This document shows positions 63,901 to 64,000 of a stretch of DNA of 64,000 nucleotides, piece after piece. Within the stretch, counting starts at the first letter, position 1. Each line of letters begins with the position of its first letter. The DNA comes from Triatoma infestans (taxonomy: Eukaryota; Arthropoda; Insecta; Hemiptera; Reduviidae). Both the position numbers and the translations under genes were made by a program. The notes beneath the pieces were generated by a model that did no database searches, had not been told where the DNA came from, and saw only the letters and a list, made by a program, of their open reading frames with translations. The DNA lies in the NCBI GenBank assembly GCA_011037195.1, contig JAAEAF010000099.1, positions 310,001 through 374,000 of the forward strand, in the 5' to 3' direction.

Positions 63901-64000
63901 ATGTTTCAGTCGCTTGTTGCTTTGGCTGCCGATCTTGGTTTGGATCAATTACCTTGTTCTGCAGATACTCATAAGTGGATGTGGTTCAGAAGATATTGTA
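4388..64000 (+). CDS. HERC2: HERC2 E3 ubiquitin-protein ligase, 64 exons visible, 3' end outside the window
   Basis: HERC2 is a giant HECT-type ubiquitin ligase; in animals it acts in DNA-damage signalling, centrosome and protein turnover pathways. Sixty-four exons join without a frame break to about 11.29 kb of coding sequence (about 3,760 residues). Approximate residue positions: RCC1-like domain 1, 457-878; cytochrome-b5-like, 1210-1285; MIB/HERC2, 1818-1888; UBA-like, 2360-2395; CPH, 2450-2579; ZZ, 2612-2655; DOC, 2661-2843; RCC1-like domain 2, 2844-3225. Human HERC2 has 4,834 residues in the same order, so the third RCC1-like domain and the HECT domain (about 1,000 residues) lie past 64000. 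The exon clusters are listed separately. The start is the first Met in the exon that contains FDSKWLKTD. Introns range from about 73 bp to 12.9 kb and the larger ones are full of transposable elements. The reading frame of exon 31 is the one weak point. Confidence 0.97.
4785..4845 (-). ncRNA. Hammerhead-ribozyme-like motif, complete-looking
   Basis: Read on the minus strand, 11-bp inverted ends (CCTTAAAAGTT ... AACTTTTAAGG) enclose CUGAGGA, a short stem with a loop (GGACA ... UGUC) and GAAACGUC. This fits the hammerhead consensus CUGANGA, stem II, GAAA, with cleavage after GUC. Stem I would pair GUUC with GAAU next to the core and CCUUAAAA with UUUUAAGG outside, leaving an AAAC bulge. Stem III is reduced to almost nothing, as in hammerheads of Penelope-like elements. 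Activity is inferred from sequence only. Confidence 0.55.
5190..6545 (-). mobile_element. Non-LTR retrotransposon remnant, reverse transcriptase part
   Basis: Minus-strand frames in order: [19 protein letters not shown] near 6490-6540, [15 protein letters not shown] near 6000, [17 protein letters not shown] near 5870, then [16 protein letters not shown] and RRSCNIIHD near 5440-5600, and a further shifted frame to about 5206. This is the order of a LINE reverse transcriptase and its C-terminal region. The catalytic F/YADD box reads FAGD, and several frameshifts break it, so it is dead. It is 5'-truncated. Confidence 0.85.
6655..6790 (+). mobile_element. tRNA-headed SINE-like sequence
   Basis: GTAGCCTAGTGGCTGG resembles the polymerase III A box of tRNAs and GGGTTCGAATCCCG, about 40 bp on, is a perfect B box with its T-stem. 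The cloverleaf is not complete (no matching acceptor stem), so this is read as the head of a SINE rather than a functional tRNA. Confidence 0.55.
7025..7064. repeat. (GA)n microsatellite
   Basis: A run of GA dinucleotides from about 7040 to 7063, in HERC2 intron 1. Confidence 0.9.
7250..7508. repeat. Hairpin (foldback) repeat, copy 1
   Basis: The left half (CAGAGACATTTTCCGTGG ... CGACCGGTTTCGGGC) is the inverted copy of the right half (GCGAACCCCCGAAACCGG ... CCACGGAAAATGTCTCTG). About 110-bp arms flank a short spacer with TTGCTCTGTGCAAGTCTGTG. The right half contains a hammerhead-like core at 7429-7466. Related copies stand at 34085, 45460 and 58125. Confidence 0.8.
7590..8400 (+). mobile_element. 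Penelope-like element remnant (GIY-YIG endonuclease piece)
   Basis: At about 7911-8125 one frame reads [16 protein letters not shown], then [12 protein letters not shown], a stop, SIEKTMVF and [18 protein letters not shown] followed by an NHL/NNHE block is the layout of the GIY-YIG endonuclease at the C terminus of Penelope-like retroelements. In front, at 7602-7631, CTGAAGA and CGAAACG enclose a weak stem, again hammerhead-like. An internal stop shows decay. A TA-rich tract follows at 8225-8285. Confidence 0.6.
8225..8285. repeat. (TA)n tract
   Basis: Imperfect run of TA dinucleotides, mixed with short T runs, behind the Penelope-like fragment. Confidence 0.85.
8400..9420. other. AT-rich intronic stretch with one decayed hammerhead-like motif
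   Basis: No gene seen. At 9150-9250 a segment (GAAGTAAACTCTC ... CTGATGATAA ... CCGAAACCG ... ATGCTAGACGGATAA) resembles 40870-40985, so it is a fragment of a dispersed repeat. Confidence 0.5.
9430..11505. repeat. Left arm of a 7.4-kb imperfect palindrome
   Basis: Reverse-complementary to 14251-16880. Matches include CCTAAGCCACCCCCATTACC, ATATAACCCCACCCC, ACATCTTAAATTAAGCAC and ATACAGAAATATTTTTAGTT. Between 9500 and 10180 it is built from degenerate repeats of about 60 bp (TCCAATCCGATGACTCTAT and CTCCTTAACCTA). It is pyrimidine-rich on this strand. Confidence 0.9.
10255..10535 (-). repeat. Two tRNA-like units in the left palindrome arm
   Basis: On the minus strand at about 10260-10335 and 10450-10530 are sequences with an A-box-like GGCCGACTGGTTAAG or GGCTGACTGGTTATGG, an ACTTCCAAC block resembling the anticodon loop of tRNA-Gly(UCC), and a decayed B box (GGATCAAATC or GGATCTAATTCC). 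The acceptor stem is not preserved, so these are tRNA-derived repeat units, not genes. Confidence 0.5.
11640..13150 (-). mobile_element. LINE remnant in the palindrome spacer, minus strand, internally deleted
   Basis: Frames on the minus strand give an APE-endonuclease start ([19 protein letters not shown] and [15 protein letters not shown]), then jump to the C-terminal cysteine/histidine region ([18 protein letters not shown]) without a reverse transcriptase between. An ORF1-like stretch ([18 protein letters not shown]) overlaps at 12424-12657. R1/Jockey-like LINE, dead and internally deleted. GC content is well above the flanks. Confidence 0.8.
13150..14250 (+). mobile_element. LINE remnant in the palindrome spacer, plus strand, RNase H part
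   Basis: Plus-strand frames: [40 protein letters not shown], then an RNase H domain with [30 protein letters not shown] and [20 protein letters not shown]. It then enters the same C-terminal region as the minus-strand piece ([14 protein letters not shown]). Frameshifts interrupt it. It belongs to the same family as the minus-strand piece and faces it head to head. Confidence 0.85.
14931..15460 (+). mobile_element. PIF/Harbinger-like element nested in the right arm
   Basis: It begins AGCCGGCCATACATGCTACG and ends with the near-perfect inverse (CGTAGCAAGTATGGTCGGCT). It is flanked by TAA on both sides, a three-base target duplication of the PIF/Harbinger type. The left arm shows the empty site. 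Inside, 15068-15169 encodes [16 protein letters not shown] then [10 protein letters not shown] and a stop, resembling the N-terminal end of Harbinger transposases. The rest of the transposase is missing, so it is a deletion derivative. Confidence 0.7.
15765..16045 (+). repeat. Two tRNA-like units in the right palindrome arm
   Basis: Copies of the left-arm units, at 15775-15845 and 15970-16045: GGCTGACTGGTTATGG, then GACTTCCAACAT, then GGATCTAATTCC; and GGCCGACTGGTTAAGG, then GACTTCCAACCT, then GGATCGAATCTC. They show A-box and B-box remnants in tandem. Confidence 0.5.
16881..17514. other. Intronic stretch, nothing recognised
   Basis: End of HERC2 intron 1. An open frame at 16934-17164 ([16 protein letters not shown]) matches nothing I know and has no splice context. 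Confidence 0.4.
17515..17709 (+). CDS. HERC2: HERC2 exon 2, cysteine-rich segment
   Basis: This 195-bp exon has no Met near its start. It runs from the acceptor GCACATAG to the donor GTCAGT, phase 1 in and phase 1 out, so it fits between exons 1 and 3. It encodes eight cysteines within about 27 residues ([19 protein letters not shown] preceded by YYCGLRVLN). It then gives [12 protein letters not shown], which corresponds to the SWVWGKQPD region of vertebrate HERC2 and leads directly into exon 3. The cysteine cluster looks metal-binding; that is inference. As I recall it, the human protein has a charged linker rather than cysteines here. Confidence 0.88.
18000..19092 (+). CDS. HERC2: HERC2 exons 3-4 (N-terminal helical region)
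   Basis: Exon 3 is 18000-18279 and exon 4 is 18989-19092. Exon 3 gives [18 protein letters not shown] and [17 protein letters not shown], matching the human stretch around LRLKQRLVILERYFIALN. Exon 4 gives [20 protein letters not shown], almost identical to vertebrate HERC2. Phases are 1-in/2-out and 2-in/1-out. The intron between them (18280-18988) contains an unrecognised moderately GC-rich stretch. Confidence 0.93.
19093..20570. other. HERC2 intron with an unrecognised decayed coding-like stretch
   Basis: Minus-strand frames near 19170-19330 ([18 protein letters not shown]) and 20200-20487 ([20 protein letters not shown]) look protein-like but are broken and unidentified. They are probably remnants of a transposable element. 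Confidence 0.35.
20575..20855 (-). mobile_element. Repeat family A, short decayed copy
   Basis: CAGGAAGTATTGCAATCTCG, TCAAATTTTCGATATCGAG and the end AGTAAGAGAAAATTGTGGGAG match family A in inverse orientation. The interior is mostly deleted. It ends 17 bp before HERC2 exon 5. Confidence 0.6.
20872..21332 (+). CDS. HERC2: HERC2 exons 5-6 (N-terminal helical region)
   Basis: Exon 5 is 20872-21028 and exon 6 is 21159-21332. Exon 5 encodes [18 protein letters not shown] and [18 protein letters not shown]; exon 6 encodes [19 protein letters not shown]. Both follow the human order. Donors are GTGAGT and GTACTT; both junctions preserve phase 2. Confidence 0.95.
21541..22055 (+). mobile_element. 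Mariner-like transposase remnant
   Basis: At 21983-22042 the frame reads [19 protein letters not shown], the C-terminal motif of mariner transposases (HPPYSPDLAPSDYHLF). The first part of the insertion begins GAGGGTCATTCAATAAGTAA, like a mariner end. Frames before the motif are broken, so it is a fossil. Confidence 0.6.
22055..22490 (-). mobile_element. LINE 3' fragment
   Basis: Segments such as AGGATATCTCCTCTTCCAG and CCCAGGCTTCTAAA match the 3' part of the LINE at 49385-50140 in the same orientation, but strongly decayed. Confidence 0.45.
22712..23425 (-). mobile_element. Repeat family A, inverse copy
   Basis: Begins TTACTTTCTCTTACTCCTAG and ends CTGGAGTAAGAAAAGTTGTG. It carries a (GT)n microsatellite at 22829-22867 where copy 1 has ACACACGGACACACGCACACA. 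The same internal blocks occur in reverse order. Confidence 0.7.
23560..23770. repeat. Decayed repeat resembling LINE 3' sequence
   Basis: Short blocks (ATTGTGCACC, CTTCTTCAGGTGTCT, TCCTCCTCCAACATCCAC) resemble the LINE 3' fragments nearby. Identification is weak. Confidence 0.25.
24126..24596 (+). CDS. HERC2: HERC2 exons 7-8 (leading into the first propeller)
   Basis: Exon 7 is 24126-24243 and exon 8 is 24450-24596. Exon 8 contains [15 protein letters not shown] and [13 protein letters not shown], matching the human SFLRYLTLPQDNE and [12 protein letters not shown]. Exon 7 is the less conserved loop. Both end in phase 0. Confidence 0.94.
24691..26633 (+). CDS. HERC2: HERC2 exons 9-15, first RCC1-like domain (RLD1)
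   Basis: Exons are 24691-24876, 24964-25193, 25324-25439, 25518-25625, 25708-25917, 26132-26346 and 26433-26633. They encode an RCC1-type seven-bladed propeller with blade motifs such as [46 protein letters not shown] and [16 protein letters not shown], ending in [13 protein letters not shown]. Such propellers usually bind proteins. The sixth blade carries a Gly run (26242-26265) encoded by GGT/GGC repeats. The donor of 25518-25625 is the weak GTCGGA, but only this site restores the motif GRGGSDG across the junction. Confidence 0.96.
26634..28430. other. HERC2 intron 15, first part
   Basis: AT-rich, no recognised gene. Contains a TTTA run near 27003-27023 and a TTTTTTTCAG acceptor-like site at 26924 followed by a short open frame to a stop at 26987 (see findings). 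Confidence 0.4.
28435..28700 (-). mobile_element. tRNA-derived SINE (family S), copy 1, with a partial second copy
   Basis: On the minus strand a tRNA-like head (GCGCGCTGGACTAGCAACG with B box CCCGGGTTCGTGTCC, 28625-28690) leads into a body ending GGCGCCAATGACCATAAATG and a poly-A-like tail (TTAATTAAAAAAAA). A partial body copy (GGCGCCAGCGGCTCGGAACC) stands at 28448. Confidence 0.65.
28875..28910. repeat. (ATT)n microsatellite
   Basis: Run of ATT triplets behind the SINE region. Confidence 0.9.
29074..29105 (+). repeat. Intronic copy of a piece of HERC2 exon 17
   Basis: About 32 bp around TTTTCAGGCAGCTATAATGGGTCT match the end of exon 17 and its donor (29819-29850) with two C/T differences. 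In the intron the copy is preceded by a pyrimidine tract, so it looks like an acceptor plus a 14-bp pseudo-exon. Confidence 0.75.
29410..31969 (+). CDS. HERC2: HERC2 exons 16-21 (region between RLD1 and the cytochrome-b5-like domain)
   Basis: Exons are 29410-29638, 29736-29846, 29930-30038, 30590-30747, 30832-30987 and 31784-31969. Recognisable stretches are [64 protein letters not shown] and [12 protein letters not shown], all in human HERC2 order. The donor of exon 17 (after 29846) is the atypical GTCTGC; phase 1 then joins correctly to exon 18, which is divergent from human. Confidence 0.93.
30255..30589 (-). repeat. Decayed family A sequence in HERC2 intron
   Basis: CTGTAAGAGGAAATATTTCAG, TCATGTCAGCTTTCGAAATA and TTTTGAGAATTCTTTGAGTCC are recognisable but diverged family A blocks. 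Confidence 0.4.
32460..32855 (+). CDS. HERC2: HERC2 exons 22-23, cytochrome-b5-like domain
   Basis: Exons 32460-32598 and 32711-32855. The sequence [20 protein letters not shown] and KVYDIQDL matches the cytochrome-b5-like fold of HERC2 (human [23 protein letters not shown]). The haem-binding HPGG of true cytochromes b5 is replaced by HNRDGG, so this is probably an interaction module rather than an electron carrier. Exon 23 finishes the fold with [15 protein letters not shown]. Confidence 0.94.
32950..36100 (+). CDS. HERC2: HERC2 exons 24-29 (central linker region)
   Basis: Exons are 32950-33267, 34842-35016, 35128-35263, 35390-35543, 35803-35884 and 35976-36100. Exon 24 has [20 protein letters not shown] then a low-complexity Ala/Pro/Glu tail; exon 25 has [17 protein letters not shown]; exon 26 has [16 protein letters not shown]; exon 27 has [10 protein letters not shown]. 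These match the human stretches around LGLLLGLHASYL, HPVEEVGRLLL and [17 protein letters not shown]. The intron after 35016 begins GCAAGT (a GC-AG intron). Exons 28-29 are poorly conserved but phase-consistent. Confidence 0.92.
33268..34084. other. HERC2 intron 24, first part
   Basis: No gene recognised. From about 33740 to 34055 blocks such as GATTTTCTCGAAAACG, AAAGTGCG and GGGATTTTCTCATAAATGG resemble very old family A sequence. Confidence 0.35.
34085..34395. repeat. Hairpin repeat, copy 2
   Basis: Arms AGAAATATTTTCCGTGATAG ... and ... CTATCACGGTAAAATAACTC are inverted, with CGATCGGTTTCGGGCG and CGCCCGAAACCGG in between. Hammerhead-like cores lie at 34127-34164 (minus strand) and 34286-34322 (plus strand, CTGATGA). 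In the plus-strand core the expected cleavage triplet GTC reads GCA. Confidence 0.8.
34600..34745 (-). repeat. Decayed family A end
   Basis: CCAAGTTTGAAGAAAATTTG and ATTACACACCAGATAGATTTTT match the end of the inverse family A copy at 23325-23440. Confidence 0.4.
36177..37451 (+). CDS. HERC2: HERC2 exons 30-32 (helical region before the MIB/HERC2 domain)
   Basis: Exons are 36177-36313, 36415-36612 and 37339-37451. Exon 30 gives [18 protein letters not shown] and [15 protein letters not shown]; exon 32 gives [19 protein letters not shown]. These fit human HERC2. The 101-bp intron 36314-36414 is needed because the frame changes there, and the spliced length then equals the human spacing. The second half of exon 31 (after 36535) reads as an unfamiliar peptide in the phase-required frame, while the next frame gives [14 protein letters not shown], closer to human VLMDASATFKEL; see the finding on this exon. 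Confidence 0.82.
36613..37338. other. HERC2 intron 31
   Basis: Nothing recognised. The central part (36730-37230) is somewhat richer in GC than the flanks, and has a G run at 37073-37080. Confidence 0.35.
37847..38314 (+). CDS. HERC2: HERC2 exons 33-34, MIB/HERC2 domain
   Basis: Exons 37847-38040 and 38119-38314. After a variable acidic stretch the sequence is [35 protein letters not shown] and then the conserved [16 protein letters not shown]. This is the MIB/HERC2 domain, almost identical to vertebrates; the fold is SH3-like and is shared with mind-bomb ligases. An acidic tail (ELEAEMETG) follows. Confidence 0.97.
38419..40275 (+). CDS. HERC2: HERC2 exons 35-39 (between the MIB/HERC2 domain and a KOW-like segment)
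   Basis: Exons are 38419-38576, 38681-38857, 38934-39078, 39832-40010 and 40155-40275. Recognisable pieces are [34 protein letters not shown] and [17 protein letters not shown], matching human HSSTLAEEVVALLRTLH and VIGGIDGRLRLGG. Before exon 38 a second TTGCAGATGT acceptor-like site stands at about 39760. It would put a stop codon in frame, so the site ending at 39831 is the one used here. Confidence 0.93.
39540..39755 (-). mobile_element. SINE family S, copy 2
   Basis: Minus strand: tRNA-like head GTTCGCTCAGCGGTAGTGCG with B box GGATCGAGTCC, then a body with GAACACTGCCCGGAAGCC and an end GGCGCGCC-like (GGCGCGTC on the plus strand at 39541). It lies upstream of HERC2 exon 38. Confidence 0.65.
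40300..40400 (-). mobile_element. SINE family S, 3' fragment
   Basis: AATTTAAGGCGCGTCAGCAT, CATTGGCGCCCAGAGCC and CACTGCCGGCATCCGGAC are the SINE 3' body in inverse orientation. It starts 25 bp after HERC2 exon 39. Confidence 0.7.
40645..41890 (+). mobile_element. Repeat family A, long copy with two insertions
   Basis: Begins ACACTTTCTCTTACTCCAG and ends TTACCAGGAGTAAGAGAA. Two pieces foreign to family A sit inside. One, at about 40865-40980, carries a hammerhead-like core and resembles 9150-9250. The other, at about 41537-41745, lies between AC-rich microsatellites. Confidence 0.65.
41944..42153 (+). CDS. HERC2: HERC2 exon 40
   Basis: The exon encodes [19 protein letters not shown], the continuation of the beta-rich segment read in human as GTVTRITPKGKITVQF. 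It is followed by [20 protein letters not shown]. Phase 1 in and out. It is bracketed by a 1.2-kb repeat copy on the left and a LINE remnant on the right. Confidence 0.94.
42340..43890 (-). mobile_element. R1/Jockey-like LINE remnant (endonuclease and reverse transcriptase)
   Basis: On the minus strand, 43640-43340 encodes an APE-endonuclease stretch ([30 protein letters not shown] and [14 protein letters not shown]). Then 42560-42400 encodes [32 protein letters not shown] and IVSF: a reverse transcriptase with an intact YADD box (about 42424-42435). Stops and deletions break it. 43640-43890 looks like the ORF1 end. Confidence 0.8.
44261..45169 (+). CDS. HERC2: HERC2 exons 41-43, UBA-like segment
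   Basis: Exons 44261-44520, 44609-44849 and 45006-45169. Exon 41 carries the helical stretch [18 protein letters not shown] and an acidic DDDADDAAD run. Exon 42 ends with [20 protein letters not shown], a ubiquitin-associated-like helix pair (human VVQLMEMGFSRRNIEFALK). Exon 43 gives [13 protein letters not shown] and an acidic Ser/Glu tail. All phases agree. Confidence 0.94.
45460..45760. repeat. Hairpin repeat, copy 3 (best preserved)
   Basis: Arms of about 130 bp: CAGAGACATTTTCCGTGGTA ... and ... CAACGGAAAATGTCTCTGAT. Hammerhead-like cores lie in both arms: 45498-45535 on the minus strand (CATC CTGAAGA ... GAAAC CGGTC GATG intact) and 45641-45677 on the plus strand. It ends about 20 bp before HERC2 exon 44. 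Confidence 0.85.
45782..46290 (+). CDS. HERC2: HERC2 exons 44-45, CPH domain
   Basis: Exons 45782-45976 and 46101-46290. The protein reads [40 protein letters not shown] and [20 protein letters not shown]. This is the CPH domain shared by CUL7, PARC (CUL9) and HERC2, which in CUL7/PARC contacts p53. The start of a second SH3-like segment follows ([20 protein letters not shown]). Exon 44 lacks a Met near its start. It lies only about 20 bp downstream of a hairpin repeat that supplies sequence next to its acceptor. Confidence 0.96.
46291..47255. other. HERC2 intron 45, first part
   Basis: AT-rich; no gene. From about 46970 decayed family A blocks lead into the clear copy that follows. Confidence 0.4.
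47260..48170 (+). mobile_element. Repeat family A, copy with both internal units
   Basis: Starts CACACAACTTTCTCTTACTCC, ends ACTTCCTCTTACTAGGAATA. It has the same two-unit interior and an ACACAC tract near 48040. Inverted end at the right is partly lost. Confidence 0.65.
48849..49094 (+). CDS. HERC2: HERC2 exon 46, ZZ-type zinc finger
   Basis: After [19 protein letters not shown] the exon encodes a ZZ finger. The first pair is C-N-G-C, then C-K-A-C, then C-E-N-C, and a His pair around HRHCF. This is the cross-brace two-zinc module (human CDGCQMFPINGSRFKCRNC region). ZZ fingers bind protein N termini or SUMO in other proteins. Phase 1 in and out, donor GTGAAC. Confidence 0.97.
49174..54248 (+). 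CDS. HERC2: HERC2 exons 47-49, DOC domain
   Basis: Exons 49174-49367, 53742-53939 and 54093-54248. Exon 47 gives [16 protein letters not shown] and [10 protein letters not shown]; exon 48 continues with [18 protein letters not shown] and [14 protein letters not shown]; exon 49 gives [20 protein letters not shown]. This is the DOC (APC10-like) beta-sandwich, found in the anaphase-promoting complex and in HERC2. The 4.4-kb intron 49368-53741 holds a LINE 3' fragment and unidentified sequence. Confidence 0.96.
49385..50140 (-). mobile_element. LINE 3' fragment (C-terminal region)
   Basis: Minus strand 49780-49559 reads [19 protein letters not shown] and SLCRICG followed by [15 protein letters not shown] residues: the cysteine/histidine tail of R1/Jockey-type ORF2. 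Upstream (50098-49877) a further decayed piece follows. It starts just after HERC2 exon 47. Confidence 0.75.
50150..53741. other. HERC2 intron 47, remainder
   Basis: AT-rich flanks with an unrecognised block of more normal base composition at about 51120-51990. A decayed family A end lies at 53085-53170 (TTCCAAGTTTGAGGATAATT, GAGTGTTCCACACC). No gene seen. Confidence 0.4.
54416..58776 (+). CDS. HERC2: HERC2 exons 50-55, second RCC1-like domain (RLD2)
   Basis: Exons are 54416-54616, 56185-56346, 56780-57010, 57810-58052, 58319-58474 and 58551-58776. Blades read [100 protein letters not shown] and [17 protein letters not shown]. They are almost residue for residue the vertebrate second propeller. 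Every internal junction falls in phase 0 before a Val that opens a blade, a sign of exon-per-blade organisation. The last exon continues with [17 protein letters not shown]. Confidence 0.97.
54617..56184. other. HERC2 intron 50
   Basis: Contains an (AAT)n microsatellite at 54926-54962 and the SINE copy at 55385-55540; nothing else recognised. Confidence 0.5.
55385..55540 (+). mobile_element. SINE family S, plus-strand copy with A-rich tail
   Basis: GAACACTGTCCGGAGGCCGG, GCACTGAGAAGGCTCCGGGC and GCCAATGACCATAGATGTTG lead to GACGCGCCTTAAATTAAAAAAAAAA. The A-rich tail fits SINE retrotransposition. The tRNA head is missing, so it is 5'-truncated. Confidence 0.7.
56347..56779. other. HERC2 intron 51
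   Basis: No gene. A segment ending CTGAAGAAGTGGTAAGTCCACT, then GGGCAATTTAATCTAAGC, resembles 18840-18915 (AAAGAAATGGCTAGTCTACT, then CAGTTTAATCCAAAG), so both may be pieces of one repeat. Confidence 0.35.
57035..57440 (-). repeat. Decayed family A copy
   Basis: TTTCTCTTATTGCTGTAAGAG and AGTTTTGAGGTCTCCGAAG at the left match the end of family A in inverse orientation; the interior is diverged. Confidence 0.45.
58125..58305 (+). repeat. Hairpin repeat, right half only
   Basis: TTGCTCTGTGCAAGTCTGTG ... CATCCTGAAGATAGGCGAAC ... CACGGAAAATATCTCTGATG. The left arm is missing. A hammerhead-like core lies at 58221-58258. It fills most of the 266-bp intron between HERC2 exons 53 and 54 and ends about 15 bp before the acceptor. 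Confidence 0.8.
58777..60114. other. HERC2 intron 55
   Basis: No gene recognised. CATA/CATACA and CA repeats lie at 59855-59970, followed by TA and CT runs to 59992. Confidence 0.5.
60115..61501 (+). CDS. HERC2: HERC2 exons 56-59 (between RLD2 and RLD3)
   Basis: Exons 60115-60336, 60550-60659, 60932-61096 and 61336-61501. Exon 56 has [20 protein letters not shown] (human ALSHILTALQIMYARDAVV); exon 59 has [19 protein letters not shown] (human EFTSLLIADDTRVVVDLLK). Exons 57-58 are low-complexity, rich in Ser/Ala/Thr, and poorly conserved. Phases agree. Confidence 0.92.
61502..62222. other. HERC2 intron 59
   Basis: Very AT-rich with a TTATTTA/ATTATT tract at 61710-61800. Nothing else seen. Confidence 0.5.
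62223..64000 (+). CDS. HERC2: HERC2 exons 60-64 (before RLD3), runs off the right edge
   Basis: Exons 62223-62399, 62921-63070, 63274-63516, 63611-63831 and 63910 to the edge. Conserved pieces are [90 protein letters not shown] and [10 protein letters not shown]. All match vertebrate HERC2 in the stretch just before the third propeller. The last exon is open at 64000, so RLD3 and the HECT domain with its catalytic Cys are not in this window. Confidence 0.96.
62575..62775 (-). mobile_element. SINE family S, decayed copy
   Basis: GGAGCCTTCTCAGTGGACTA, CAAGTAGTGTTCTTTAGC and GAACAGTGAGTTGTAGGGGC correspond to the SINE body in inverse orientation; the tRNA head is not clear. Confidence 0.5.

Noticed and set aside
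1..64000. CRISPR arrays, operons, bacterial ribosome binding sites
   Set aside because: The window is eukaryotic; the regular repeats are transposable elements and microsatellites.

Overview
The window is eukaryotic nuclear DNA: AT-rich, with GT-AG introns and many intronic transposable elements. It is most likely from an insect or another arthropod. I recognised proteins by their resemblance to known families and chose exon borders by splice-site and phase agreement. No database search was run.

Two protein-coding genes sit head to head. On the minus strand at the left (3346 down to 1578) are the first three coding exons of the exocyst subunit EXOC1/Sec3; the rest lies beyond the left edge. 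About 1 kb away on the plus strand starts HERC2, the giant HECT E3 ubiquitin ligase. It fills the rest of the window: 64 phase-consistent coding exons from 4388 to the right edge encode about 3,760 residues. Domains run in the family order: N-terminal region, first RCC1-like propeller (24.7-26.6 kb), cytochrome-b5-like domain (32.5-32.9 kb), MIB/HERC2 domain (37.9-38.3 kb), UBA-like segment (44.6-44.9 kb), CPH domain (45.8-46.3 kb), ZZ finger (48.8-49.1 kb), DOC domain (49.2-54.2 kb) and second RCC1-like propeller (54.4-58.8 kb). The last exon breaks off just before the expected third propeller; that propeller and the catalytic HECT domain are outside.

The remaining sequence is mostly mobile-element debris in introns. 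HERC2 intron 1 (12.9 kb) holds a reverse-transcriptase LINE remnant, a tRNA-headed SINE, a Penelope-like (GIY-YIG) remnant and a 7.4-kb imperfect palindrome (about 9430-16880). The palindrome has arms of about 2.1 kb; its spacer holds inverted pieces of LINE, and its right arm holds a nested PIF/Harbinger-like element. Later introns carry a repeat family with TTTCTCTTACTCC ends, a tRNA-derived SINE family in five places, further LINE fragments, a mariner remnant and hairpin repeats.

The most interesting non-gene signal is a set of hammerhead-ribozyme-like cores (CUGANGA, short stem, GAAA). They occur in the hairpin repeats at 7.3, 34.1, 45.5 and 58.2 kb and in one apparently complete copy at 4785-4845, all consistent with a Penelope-like origin. 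Other notable points are a cysteine-rich HERC2 exon, a GC-AG intron in each gene, a copy of an exon piece inside an intron, and a HERC2 exon whose reading frame is doubtful.
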